Source: Candidatus Intricatilinea gracilis
GTDB lineage: Bacteria; Pseudomonadota; Gammaproteobacteria; Burkholderiales; Burkholderiaceae_C
Assembly (NCBI GenBank): GCA_016702605.1
Contig: JADJDQ010000021.1
Location: 744,001-808,000, forward strand
DNA length: 64,000 nt
Direction of reading: 5' to 3'
Made by a program: the position numbers and the translations under genes. Shown piece after piece: positions 44,483 through 52,673 of the stretch (position 1 is the first letter of the stretch; each line of letters begins with the position of its first letter). Below the pieces are notes generated by a model. That model was not told the origin of the DNA. It searched no databases and worked only from the letters and a program-made list of their open reading frames with translations.

Positions 44483-45491
44483 GTTCGGCGAACTCGGCGC
44501 TGCCCAGCTGGTGAAGTTCCAGGGGTATGTCGGGCTGGACCCGGAAAAGATCGCGATCACCGATGCGTCCGACCCCAACAACGCCGGTGGACGTTTCCGC
44601 AGCCCGCTGCCGCTGGTGGGTGGCCAGATGGTCGCCACCTACACACCGAGCAGTTCGATCGGCTCACCCAGCAGTGTCGAGTTCACACTCAGGCAGCTGA
44701 ACCTCAACAACTCGACCGGCCAGTATTCGGTGGGCACCACCGCGCTGACCGGCGGCATCACCAAGTCGGTCAGCTGGTACGACCCGGACACCAAGGTCAG
44801 CTTCACCGGCAAACTCTGGGAGCTGGAGCCCGCCGAAGTGGTCGCCCGCCTGCGCCCCGCCACCCGCCACGCACCGGCGCTCGAAGCGCCCGAAAAGAGC
44901 ATCTTCACCGAAGAAAACGTCGACGAGACGGCACTGCGCAACTGGCTCAAGGCCAACAACCTGGCCATGATCGTCACGCGCAACCAGACCGCACGTGACC
45001 GCGCCGACAAGCAGCAGCCCTACAACCTGCAAGTGCCCGGCGGCGCCAAGACGGTCGGCAACGGCGGCAAGGTCTACGACATCGCGCACTACCAGATCCT
45101 GCAGGCCGACTCGGTGCGTGCCTACTCGAGCCGCTCGGGCCGTCGCCCGCTGGCGCAACCCATGCACGACGACGCCGGCAAGAACGCGCCCAACACCTCA
45201 GGCCCGGCAGGCAGCGTGAAGATCGCCGCCGACGGCTCGTCCGCCGCCTTCGTGCCGGCACGCCGCGCGCTGACCTGGCAGACCACCGACGCCACCGGCA
45301 ACGCCGTCGTGCGCGAACGTGTCTGGATCACCTTCCAGCCCGGTGAAGTGAAGGTCTGCGCCGGCTGCCACGGCGCCAACGCGGCCGACCAGGCCGGCCG
45401 TGCCGCCCCGCAGAACAAACCCGAAGCCCTGCGCAGCCTGCTGCGCTACTGGAACACGCTGCCGAAGTAAGCCCTGCGCCTCCCGACCAGC

Positions 45492-45524
45492 AGCCCGCGG
45501 CACGCAAGTGCCGCGGGCTTTTTC
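45492..45524 (+). terminator. intrinsic terminator after the HzsA-like gene
   Basis: AGCCCGCGGCAC (45492-45503), loop GCAA, GTGCCGCGGGCT (45508-45519) followed by a run of T: a perfect 12-base stem 21 bases past the stop. Confidence 0.85.
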
Positions 45525-45707
45525 TTGAGGCGCCTACGCCTCATGGCACGCCCGCCTTGTCTCTCGATGGTTTTGTGACGATGCTGCACGGCCGGACCAG
45601 ACCCACCGGCCCGCCCACCGCCCACAGGGGCCTGGCCATGGCCAATGCCCAGCGCCTGCTGGCGGACGCCGCACCTGTTGTCTGATTCGAACGAGGCCAT
45701 CCCCACC

Positions 45708-46667
45708 ATGGAACAACCCACCCTGCACACCTTCCAGCTCGACGACATCCGCCTACGTGTGGCCATGCAGGGCAGCGGCCCGCTGGTGCTGTTCTGCCAC
45801 GGCTGGCCCGAGAGCTGGTACTCGTGGCGCCACCAGATGGCGGCCGTGGCGGCGGCCGGCTTTCGCGCCGTGGCGCCCGACATGCGCGGCTACGGCGGCA
45901 CCGATGCCCCCGAGAGCCCCGAGCACTACACCATGCTCCACCACGTGGGCGACCTGGTCGGCCTGCTCAAGGCGCTGGGTGAACCGCAGGCCGCGCTGGT
46001 CGGCCATGACTGGGGCGCACCAACGGTCTGGAACGCCGCCCTCATGCGCCCGGACCTGTTTAGCGCCGTCGTCGGCATGAGCGTGCCCTTTGCGCCGCCC
46101 GGCCGGCAGGACCTGCTCAGCGCGCTCGACAAGCAGGGCGTGCACAACTTCTACATGCAGTACTTCCAGACCCCCGGCGTGGCCGAGGCCGAGTTCGAGC
46201 GCGATGTGGCCGCCACCGTGCGCCGCATCCACTACAGCGGCTCGGGCGACGCCCCACCCGGCGCCGCCTTCGGCCTGCTCGCCCCCGGCGCCGGCTTTCT
46301 GACCAACACCGTCGACCCCGACACCCTGCCGCCCTGGATGACCGCCGAAGACCTGGCCTACTACGCCGGCGAATACACCCGCACCGGCTTTCGCGGCGGC
46401 CTGAACTGGTACCGCGCCATCCGCCGCAATACCGAACTGATGGCCCCCTGGCGAGGCGCGGTCATCCGCCAACCCTCACTCTTCATCGCCGGTGAACGCG
46501 ACGGCGTGCTGCGATTCCCAGCCTCGAAGGCCCAGATCGAGCGCTACCCCAGCACATTGCCCGGCCTGCGCGGCTGCCACATCCTGCCCGGTGCCGGGCA
46601 CTGGATACAGCGCGAGCGGGCGGGCGAGGTGAATGGGTTGTTGGTGGAGTTTTTGAGAAATCTCTGA
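45708..46667 (+). CDS. alpha/beta hydrolase, epoxide-hydrolase-like
   Basis: 319 residues from ATG 45708. Oxyanion motif HGWPES, nucleophile elbow GHDWGAPTVWN with Asp, acid in GERDGV and catalytic His in GAGHWIQ. The WPESWYSWR and NWYRAIRRN segments (lid Tyr) match the epoxide hydrolase branch. It probably opens epoxides to diols in the cytoplasm; dehalogenase activity is a less likely alternative. Monocistronic by appearance, after a strong terminator. Confidence 0.88.
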   Translation: MEQPTLHTFQLDDIRLRVAMQGSGPLVLFCHGWPESWYSWRHQMAAVAAAGFRAVAPDMRGYGGTDAPESPEHYTMLHHVGDLVGLLKALGEPQAALVGHDWGAPTVWNAALMRPDLFSAVVGMSVPFAPPGRQDLLSALDKQGVHNFYMQYFQTPGVAEAEFERDVAATVRRIHYSGSGDAPPGAAFGLLAPGAGFLTNTVDPDTLPPWMTAEDLAYYAGEYTRTGFRGGLNWYRAIRRNTELMAPWRGAVIRQPSLFIAGERDGVLRFPASKAQIERYPSTLPGLRGCHILPGAGHWIQRERAGEVNGLLVEFLRNL

Positions 46668-46734
46668 ATCCAGCGATTCAACTGTTCAGAGGGGGTTTCC
46701 CCAATCTGCAGCGTGCTCGACACGAAGATCCACA

Positions 46735-47211
46735 CTATTGGACTAACAGTCGCATGAAGGCGTTTGGAATGACCACACCACGTACTTCCGGCTGTCGCTG
46801 CTCGACGACGACGAAGCCGAACCTCTCATAAAACGGCTGGGCTGAGCGGCTTACGTCGGATGTCAGTTCCTTCAAAGAAGCGGACTGCGCTTCATTGAGC
46901 AGATAGTTCATAAGTGCAGTTCCAATACCGCACCTGGGATGGTGGCCAGAAACAAAGAAGTGATCAATGTAGCCGTCGGGTTGGAGATCGGCGTACCCAA
47001 CTATCTTGCCGTTCAATTCGGCAACGAACGGATTGATTCCTCGTATGCGTGCCGTCCAAGTTTCCCTGTCTAGATCCTGCGGCGCCCAAGTCTGGATTTG
47101 CTCATTGGAATAATCGCGACAAGCCACCAAGTGAACGGCAGAGTAGTAGACATTGAACAACTGCGGCTCTTCGCCGTGCCTGTACCGTCGGATGGAAACT
47201 GTGCAACTCAT
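46735..47211 (-). CDS. GNAT-family N-acetyltransferase
   Basis: 158 residues from ATG 47211. VSIRRYRHGEEPQLFNVYY, then GKIVGYADLQPDGYIDHFFVSGHHPRCGIGTALMNYLL with the acetyl-CoA loop (RCGIGTAL) and FYERFGFVVVEQRQ. Resembles the YafP/ElaA-like small GNATs found in accessory regions. Substrate unknown. First of a run of minus-strand accessory genes with codon use unlike the GC-rich neighbours. Confidence 0.85.
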   Translation of the reverse strand: MSCTVSIRRYRHGEEPQLFNVYYSAVHLVACRDYSNEQIQTWAPQDLDRETWTARIRGINPFVAELNGKIVGYADLQPDGYIDHFFVSGHHPRCGIGTALMNYLLNEAQSASLKELTSDVSRSAQPFYERFGFVVVEQRQPEVRGVVIPNAFMRLLVQ

Positions 47212-47258
47212 GATGATCAACTTTCGCGCTCAGCGGGCGGCGAATATTTCCTTTGCGC

Positions 47259-47636
47259 TCAGCGCTCGCATTGAAGTCCCTGGTAATTCCAGCGACCGCC
47301 GCTGTCCAAGCAGTGATCAATTTGAAGAAACTGGATCACGGTAGGAAGCGCTGCAAGAACCGCAGCGGCTCCCAGGAGCGCAAGTGTCAACGGTCGCACC
47401 GTGGGTAACTCACGCAACATCCGGAAGGCGGCAAAACCGCCAATGGCAACTGCTATGGACCAAGCCAACTGCGCATGAGATCGCATGACCCAGCCATCGG
47501 GATACGGGTTGGGCGGGCCACTGGACATCCATGCAGAGAACGCCGCACCGTTAAGCAGCCACAGCGAGAGCAATCCGGCCGCACCGAGCACGAGCCATGA
47601 CAGCGCAGACCGGAAAGACGAGTGTGCAGCAAGCAT
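47259..47636 (-). CDS. small membrane protein of unknown function
   Basis: 125 residues with about three membrane helices (SALSWLVLGAAGLLSLWLL, AQLAWSIAVAIGGFAAF, LTLALLGAAAVLAALPTVIQF) and a C-terminal pair of Cys in CLDSGGRWNYQGLQC. No recognised family. Lies 47 bases upstream of the GNAT start on the same strand. Hydrophobic pattern makes it a probable gene. Confidence 0.6.
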   Translation of the reverse strand: MLAAHSSFRSALSWLVLGAAGLLSLWLLNGAAFSAWMSSGPPNPYPDGWVMRSHAQLAWSIAVAIGGFAAFRMLRELPTVRPLTLALLGAAAVLAALPTVIQFLQIDHCLDSGGRWNYQGLQCER

Positions 47637-47862
47637 CGTTACGAGACGGTAAACGCAAAAGTGAGCGGACGCCGAAGGCGGTTCATCTCGTCCAGGTGCC
47701 TCCGCTTGCGCGTCGTCTTGGTCGACAGGTTCAGTCCCAGTTCAACATGTTTCATGGCTCAGATGGTCGCTGTCCGACGCAACTCAAGCAAGCACGGCTC
47801 CGGGCGATCAATGCAGACCATCGCCACTGCAAAACAAGGTTCCAGTCCGCTGGAACGCAGGG

Positions 47863-48336
47863 TTATTCGTCGGCTTGTGGGGTAAGCGCATCAATGGTGG
47901 ATTCGAACGCATATTTCGAAAGTTCTAGCATATTCTTCTGCGATACGTTAATACCCCACTCTGGCTTGCTTTTCATTCCGTCGCCTTCGTACTTCCGATC
48001 GACGAAGACTGCGTTCGGGGTGAGCCATACCGTGGCCGGAACAAGAAATAGCTTTGGTTGGTGGCCTTCAGTGAAGAGACACAGTGCAAGATAGGTACCT
48101 TGCCGTAGCGGAAACTTGGTCTTCTGCATGAAAACGTAGCCCATAGTTCGAAGAGACTTGACCTGAACTTCGATGAACGGGTCTGCGTCCCGTCGGGCCA
48201 CAAAGTCGATTCCTCGATCATCAACTTCGGTGGAATACACCTGAAACCCATGCATTGTGAGTTCCATCTTTACGAAGTATTCGGCGTATGCCCCGACTTG
48301 CTGCTTGTTCAGGCTCTTCCAGGTGTGGCGCGGCAC
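47863..48336 (-). CDS. DUF4365-like protein, PD-(D/E)XK nuclease fold candidate
   Basis: 157 residues from a GTG at 48336, preceded by AGGAGAG. GAYAEYFVKMELTMHGF, then DDRGIDFVARRD and FIEVQVKS: an Asp followed by E-x-Q-V-K, the catalytic core of restriction-endonuclease-like folds, as in DUF4365 and Holliday-junction-resolvase-like proteins. Such stand-alone proteins are common in accessory and defence regions. No helicase or methylase partner is present. Nuclease activity inferred. Confidence 0.65.
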   Translation of the reverse strand: MPRHTWKSLNKQQVGAYAEYFVKMELTMHGFQVYSTEVDDRGIDFVARRDADPFIEVQVKSLRTMGYVFMQKTKFPLRQGTYLALCLFTEGHQPKLFLVPATVWLTPNAVFVDRKYEGDGMKSKPEWGINVSQKNMLELSKYAFESTIDALTPQADE

Positions 48337-48580
48337 TCACTTCTCTCCTGATGGTTGATATTTGGCATAACCAGCAAATACTGGTTGGCGAAGCTTTCCT
48401 GTATTTGTCCGGTTGCCGCAATGCTTAGCCACATCGGCTCGACGGCACTGCAGATCGTTCAATAAGCCGGTCGTTTGCAATCTCATTCCCATATCAAGCT
48501 TGCCGGCTGCATTGGTTGCACTATGATTTGTGTATAGCTCTCTTAGCACAAGGAGTACGATTAGTTGAGCTGGTTTAATA
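48337..48580. other. gap with a possible leader ORF before the DUF4365-like gene
   Basis: AT-rich 244 bases. A minus-strand frame (48549 to 48337, up to 70 codons, ending in KYQPSGEK) stops right at the GTG of the DUF4365-like gene, whose Shine-Dalgarno lies inside it. Could be a coupled small gene or chance. No domain seen. Confidence 0.3.
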
Positions 48581-49288
48581 TTATTGGTTCCGTTGCCAAT
48601 TCAGATACCTACATAAGCCTGCTAGATCCGGCATTATTGTTCGCTCATTGACGCCAAGTTGAGATAGATCCTGCAGAATTGGTTTTCGTTTGTTCTCCGG
48701 AATCAATATTTCGTGGAGTCTTTTCTTTATATCTCTGTTCTTTTCGAGTGGGACATATCCTGTCTTTGAGTATTTGTGCAGCGTGAATAATCCTTGTTGA
48801 GCGATGATTCTTGGGTTATTCAATCGGGGTTCTACTATGCGTGTATTTTCAATTTCAAAAGGATCATTGGTGTATATGTCTTTGTCGACAAGGTCTGCCG
48901 TTTCTAGGCAATAGACATACACGTCAGGCTTAGGATCTCTGTCTGCACATGCAAACCAGAGTGCAACTAGCGGATTGCTTGACCAATCGAGAAGTCGAGT
49001 GTGAAGCCCGAAGTGTTGCGCTAAAACCATAAGATCTAGTCGATGACCTTTTCGAGTCTCATCTAACATATCGTGTGGTATGTGTGGTGACCCTAATAGA
49101 AAGACTTGTCTTAGTCTTTCCTTCTCTTCAAGCTCCATGTTTGTTCGCTGCTTACCGCGTGCGATGGAAGGTAGTAGATCCCCCTTCTTTGGTTGTCCCC
49201 TGAAGATAATATCTCCATAGGCTAAGGGTAATCCTAGCACCAGGTTGATATAGGACTCCAGAGTCGATACTGATTCTTGTGTTTTCAT
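48581..49288 (-). CDS. FRG-domain protein
   Basis: 235 residues. The FRG motif set is clear: IIFRGQPKKGDLLPSIAR and LMVLAQHFGLHTRLLDWSSNPLVALWFACA, followed by an ADP-ribosyltransferase-like beta strand region (DVYVYCLETADLV). FRG proteins are small soluble proteins of unsettled biochemistry, often in phage-defence and toxin-like loci. The gene is strongly AT-rich compared with its surroundings, indicating horizontal acquisition. Its partner is probably the gene 20 bases upstream. Confidence 0.8.
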   Translation of the reverse strand: MKTQESVSTLESYINLVLGLPLAYGDIIFRGQPKKGDLLPSIARGKQRTNMELEEKERLRQVFLLGSPHIPHDMLDETRKGHRLDLMVLAQHFGLHTRLLDWSSNPLVALWFACADRDPKPDVYVYCLETADLVDKDIYTNDPFEIENTRIVEPRLNNPRIIAQQGLFTLHKYSKTGYVPLEKNRDIKKRLHEILIPENKRKPILQDLSQLGVNERTIMPDLAGLCRYLNWQRNQ

Positions 49289-49308
49289 GGCTGGTGCTAT
49301 TAGGAGGA

Positions 49309-49743
49309 TTACGGCCTTTGCGAGTTCATCCTCAGCGCAATTCCGTAGGCGCGGATCATTAGTTCCATACAGTAAGCTTCATCGTAGTGCTTAGTGCATT
49401 TTGCGAAAAATGCTTTGCGCCTGGATATTGCTTCCTTTGCTGCGCCAATTGATTGCTTTTCCTCCGGTAATTGTCCGTCCAAGCCCGAGCATATGGCTAC
49501 ATCTTCGTATCCAATTAGCTTGCATCTTTTTCTGGCTTCTACAAGGAGCTGTGCTGAATTTGATGCATCAACATTCACAGTTTCTTTTTCTGCAGCGACT
49601 TCTTTTGCTTTCTCGCTTCGCTGATATGGACGGATTACTTTCTCATCAAATGCGTTGTATATGGATACCAGGATGAGAATTGAAGCAATAAGAACCACAA
49701 ACATGGATACCGCTTCGAACAGATTTGCAAGGAGCTTCTTCAT
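49309..49743 (-). CDS. membrane-anchored protein of unknown function, FRG neighbour
   Basis: 144 residues. One N-terminal membrane helix (EAVSMFVVLIASILILVSIY) followed by a charged, helical soluble part with four Cys (RKRCKLIGYEDVAICSG, AKCTKHYDEAYCMEL). AT-rich like the FRG gene, which starts 20 bases after it on the same strand; the two look like one cassette. No family recognised. The soluble part would be periplasmic or cytoplasmic depending on orientation. Confidence 0.6.
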   Translation of the reverse strand: MKKLLANLFEAVSMFVVLIASILILVSIYNAFDEKVIRPYQRSEKAKEVAAEKETVNVDASNSAQLLVEARKRCKLIGYEDVAICSGLDGQLPEEKQSIGAAKEAISRRKAFFAKCTKHYDEAYCMELMIRAYGIALRMNSQRP

Positions 49744-50181
49744 GTTCTGATCGTACTGCCACTTGGCTTCTACTGCACATGCGTGAGGTCAGGTCATTGC
49801 CCCTCTTTTGGGGGAGATGCGTGCGTCAGTTCGCGCTTGGCGGTAGTTGAATGAGGTGTTTCGTGTTGCTTTCTGGTGCGCCCTTTTCCCAGGCGGACGA
49901 AGTTCTTTTTGTATCGCGTTACGTGCAGCAATAGCGGCACTAATATTCGCCTTCTCTTCATCTGTCCCGGGTTTTTGCGTGTAGTGCGACCAGCTTTCAA
50001 ACTCTCGATGTGCTCGGCTGTTTTCGGGATTTAACGCCTCGCCTTGCTCATCTTCTTACGAGTTTGTGCGGTTACTTCTCTTTTGGATAGAGCTTTGGCT
50101 GTTGACGATCACCCAGAACTGACCCTTTGGTGCGGTGGCGGCGCCCGCCAGGCCGTGGTCTCAAGCAGGCGCTCTTAGTCT
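49744..50181. other. gap at the edge of the accessory island
   Basis: 438 bases with no convincing gene. A basic 68-codon minus-strand frame (49794-50000) lacks any motif. Base composition climbs back to GC-rich near 50140, marking the island boundary. No attachment site or inverted repeat recognised. Confidence 0.4.
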
Positions 50182-51117
50182 TCACGGGTGCTCGGCCGCT
50201 TTCCCAGGCCATGTCGCCAGTACCACGCCCATCAAGGCCAGGCCGAAGGCCGCAAGCTGCGGCGCGGCGATCTGCTCGCCCAGCAGCGTGACCCCTACCG
50301 CTGCGGCGGTGACCGGCAGCAGCACGGTGAACACGCCTGCCTGGGCGGCGGGCACGTGGCGCAGGCCGGTCATCCACAGCCAGACGGTGGCCATGCTGGC
50401 GGCCAGGGCGTAGAAGACCAGCAGGGCCCAGGTGGGTGGGGCGACGACGGCGAAGTCGAAGCTCAGGGCCTGCCACAGGCCCAGTGGTGTCACCAGGGCC
50501 AGGCCCCACAGGTTGACGATGGCGCTGATGCGTTTGGCGCTGAGGCCGGCCGAGAGCTTCTTGCCGATGACGACATAGCTGGCTTCGCAGAACACCGCGC
50601 CGATGAGCAGCAGGTTGCCCAACAGCACCTGGTGGCTGGCGGCGGTCTGGGCAGCGGTTTCGGTGCCGGTGGCGGACGTGGCCGGGCGCAGCAGCGACAC
50701 CAGTGCGATGCCGGCCACGGCGCAGGCGATGCCGGCCAGCACGCGCGGCGTGAGGCGCTCCTTCAACCACCAGCGCGACAGCAGCGCCACCACGCCGGGC
50801 AGCGCGGCCATGATGACGCCGGCCGCCAGCGCGGTGCTGAGCTTGATGCCGTACAACATGCAGATGCTGAACAGGAAGTTGCCGAGAAAACTCTCGACGA
50901 AGAGCAGCCGGCGCTGATGCCCGTCGAGCCTGGGTTCGTCGGCCCGGCGCCGCACCCAGCCGACCATGGCGACCGCGGCGATGCCGAAGCGCAGCCAGGC
51001 GAGCAGGAAGATCGGCAGCACGGCCACCAGCCATTTCGACAGGCCGACGTACGAGCCGACCAGGCTCATGCTCGCGCCCAGGCAGAGGTAGGCGAGCCAG
51101 GGGCGATGAGGTGTCAT
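50182..51117 (-). CDS. DMT-superfamily (EamA) transporter
   Basis: 311 residues, ten membrane helices in two EamA repeats; GLSKWLVAVLPIFLLAWLRFGIA and NFLFSICMLYGIKLSTALAAGVI in the first, FYALAASMATVWLWMTGLRHVP in the second. Last gene of the co-directional polyamine block, 97 bases after the ligase gene. An export role for a polyamine-pathway intermediate is possible but only contextual. Confidence 0.85.
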   Translation of the reverse strand: MTPHRPWLAYLCLGASMSLVGSYVGLSKWLVAVLPIFLLAWLRFGIAAVAMVGWVRRRADEPRLDGHQRRLLFVESFLGNFLFSICMLYGIKLSTALAAGVIMAALPGVVALLSRWWLKERLTPRVLAGIACAVAGIALVSLLRPATSATGTETAAQTAASHQVLLGNLLLIGAVFCEASYVVIGKKLSAGLSAKRISAIVNLWGLALVTPLGLWQALSFDFAVVAPPTWALLVFYALAASMATVWLWMTGLRHVPAAQAGVFTVLLPVTAAAVGVTLLGEQIAAPQLAAFGLALMGVVLATWPGKAAEHP

Positions 51118-51214
51118 GGGGGTGCGAGGCAGCGGTCAGGGCGGGCGCGGCAGGCTGAGCCGGCAAGGCCGCGCAGTGTCGCAGCGCAGGCGCGGCTGAC
51201 GTGCCGCGCCGCGC

Positions 51215-52636
51215 TCAGAACCAGGCGCCGTAACGCTCCAGCTCCCAGCTGCTGACGTGGCGGGCATAGGCCAGCGCCTCGTCGCGCTTGAGCGCCAGGA
51301 ACTGGCTGGCGGCCACGGGGCCGAGCGCGCCGCTCACCACCTCGTCGGCGGCCAGTGCGTCGCAGGCTTCACTCAGGCTCTGCGGCAGCAGCGGGATGCC
51401 GCGGGCGAGGATCTGCGCCAGGCTCTGGGTGAACAGGTCGTCGGTGGTGGCGGGCGGCGGGGCGAGCTGGCGGTCGATGCCGTCCAGGCCGGCGGCGATC
51501 AGAGCTGCCGCTGCCAGGTAGGGGTTGGCGCTGGCGTCGGGCAGGCGCCATTCGAAACGACCGGGCAGGGTGCGGATCACGCAGGTGCGGTTGTTCGGCC
51601 CCTGCGCCACATAGGCCGGCGCCCAGCTGGTGCCCGAGAGGCTTTCGCCCACCACCAGGCGCTTGTACGAGTTGACCGTGGGGGCGGCCAGCGCGCACAA
51701 GGCGGCGCAGTGGTCCAGCACGCCGGCGATGAAGGCCTGGCCCAGGGTGCTGAGGTGGCCGGCCGGGTCGATGGGCGAAGTACCTGCGCCTTCGCGTTGA
51801 CCCATGGCCTTGGGGTCGAACACACAGTGCGTGGCGCGCCCGGCCCGGTCCTGCTCCCACAGCGACACATGAAAGTGCAGGCCGCTGCCGGGCTGGTCGG
51901 CAAAGGGTTTGGCCATCATCGAGAAGATGGCGCCGCGTGCTTCGGCCAGGTGTTGTGCCGCGAGCTTGAACAACATCAGGTGGTCGCAGCTCGCGCGCAC
52001 CTCGTCGTGTTCGAAGTTGACTTCGTATTGGCCCCAGGCGTCTTCATGGTCGATCTGCAGCACGGTGAGGCCGGCAGTCTCCAGCGCGCTGCGCAGCGCC
52101 TGCAGAAAGCCGAGCTGGCGCGGCAGGCTCTTCAGGTCGTACGACGGTTTGGCCAGGCGGTCGCCATCATCGAACGGTGACCACTTCGGCTGGCCGTTCG
52201 ACCCCAGGTCGCGCTTGAGCAAGAAGAACTCGGGTTCGATGCCGATCTGCAACTGCAGGCCACGCTCGGCCAGGCGCTGAACTTGTCTAGACAGGATCTG
52301 GCGCGGGCAGCCTTCGAACGGCTCACCGTCGACAAACCCACTCCCGACGATGCGCGCCATGTTGGGCAACCAGGGCAGGGCGCTCAAGGTGGCGAGGTCG
52401 CCGCGCGCGTAGTACTCCGAGCGCGGGCCGTTGCGGCCCAGGCCGGTGCCAGCAATCGACGGCCCGGCAAAGCCCGCCCCACTGGCCAGCACGGTGGGCA
52501 GCTGATGCAGCGGCACCAGCTTGCCCTTGGCCACACCGAGCAGGTCGGTGAACTGCACGAGCAGCGTGTCGATGCCCTGGCCGGCCAGGTTGCTGGCCAG
52601 GTCGTCGGCGCGGTTGTTGTTGTCGTCTCTTGTCAT
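51215..52636 (-). CDS. glutamine synthetase family ligase (GlnT/PuuA-like)
   Basis: 473 residues. GS beta-grasp N-terminus (VQFTDLLGVAKGKLVPL) and catalytic part with metal ligands in GIEPEFFLL and QYEVNFEHDE, HFHVSLWEQ and NPYLAAAALIAAGLDG. SWAPAYVAQGPNNRTCVIR resembles type III (GlnT) ligases, which join glutamate to ammonia or to amines. Lies 37 bases downstream of puuC in the polyamine locus, together with a second, distinct GS-like ligase at 61530-62897; gamma-glutamylation of an amine is a reasonable inference. Confidence 0.85.
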   Translation of the reverse strand: MTRDDNNNRADDLASNLAGQGIDTLLVQFTDLLGVAKGKLVPLHQLPTVLASGAGFAGPSIAGTGLGRNGPRSEYYARGDLATLSALPWLPNMARIVGSGFVDGEPFEGCPRQILSRQVQRLAERGLQLQIGIEPEFFLLKRDLGSNGQPKWSPFDDGDRLAKPSYDLKSLPRQLGFLQALRSALETAGLTVLQIDHEDAWGQYEVNFEHDEVRASCDHLMLFKLAAQHLAEARGAIFSMMAKPFADQPGSGLHFHVSLWEQDRAGRATHCVFDPKAMGQREGAGTSPIDPAGHLSTLGQAFIAGVLDHCAALCALAAPTVNSYKRLVVGESLSGTSWAPAYVAQGPNNRTCVIRTLPGRFEWRLPDASANPYLAAAALIAAGLDGIDRQLAPPPATTDDLFTQSLAQILARGIPLLPQSLSEACDALAADEVVSGALGPVAASQFLALKRDEALAYARHVSSWELERYGAWF

Positions 52637-52673
52637 GGGCGCTGCGCCGGTTCGGCGTCGGATCGAGCGGGGC

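Larger units (their letters stand above)
43090..45470 (+). pseudogene. hydrazine synthase alpha (HzsA)-related lipoprotein cytochrome, one-base frameshift
   Basis: ATG at 43090 starts a lipoprotein signal with lipobox LVGC (Cys near residue 26), then a Pro-Thr repeat stalk (residues about 55-115) and a beta-propeller-like region (FVTQVPVSADF, YPDGTLRNLT, TSDRPRGGEAHLYPQLDEYE, FTPWEINEDGSNEQTINHIGRHELS) typical of HzsA-related proteins. Near 44479 the frame changes: TDASSANSALPSW-stop versus EFGELGAAQLVKFQGYVG in the next frame, which carries on to a C-terminal c-type heme site VCAGCHG and stop at 45470. Total 2381 bases is one short of a multiple of three; repaired length would be 793 residues. 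Anammox HzsA makes hydrazine, but related proteins are widespread in non-anammox bacteria and their role is unknown. Confidence 0.75.

Noticed and set aside
46735..49743. Integron gene-cassette array suggested by co-oriented small genes and the stretch TAACCCTGCGTTCCAGCGGA after the DUF4365-like stop.
   Set aside because: No matching right half-site with GTTRRRY at proper distance, no repeated attC between other genes and no integrase.
49794..50000. Basic 68-codon frame as a small toxin or regulator.
   Set aside because: No motif, no convincing ribosome binding site, and it sits in mixed-composition DNA at the island edge.
51215..52636. Housekeeping glutamine synthetase GlnA.
   Set aside because: The sequence fits GlnT/PuuA-like ligases, and the polyamine context argues against GlnA.
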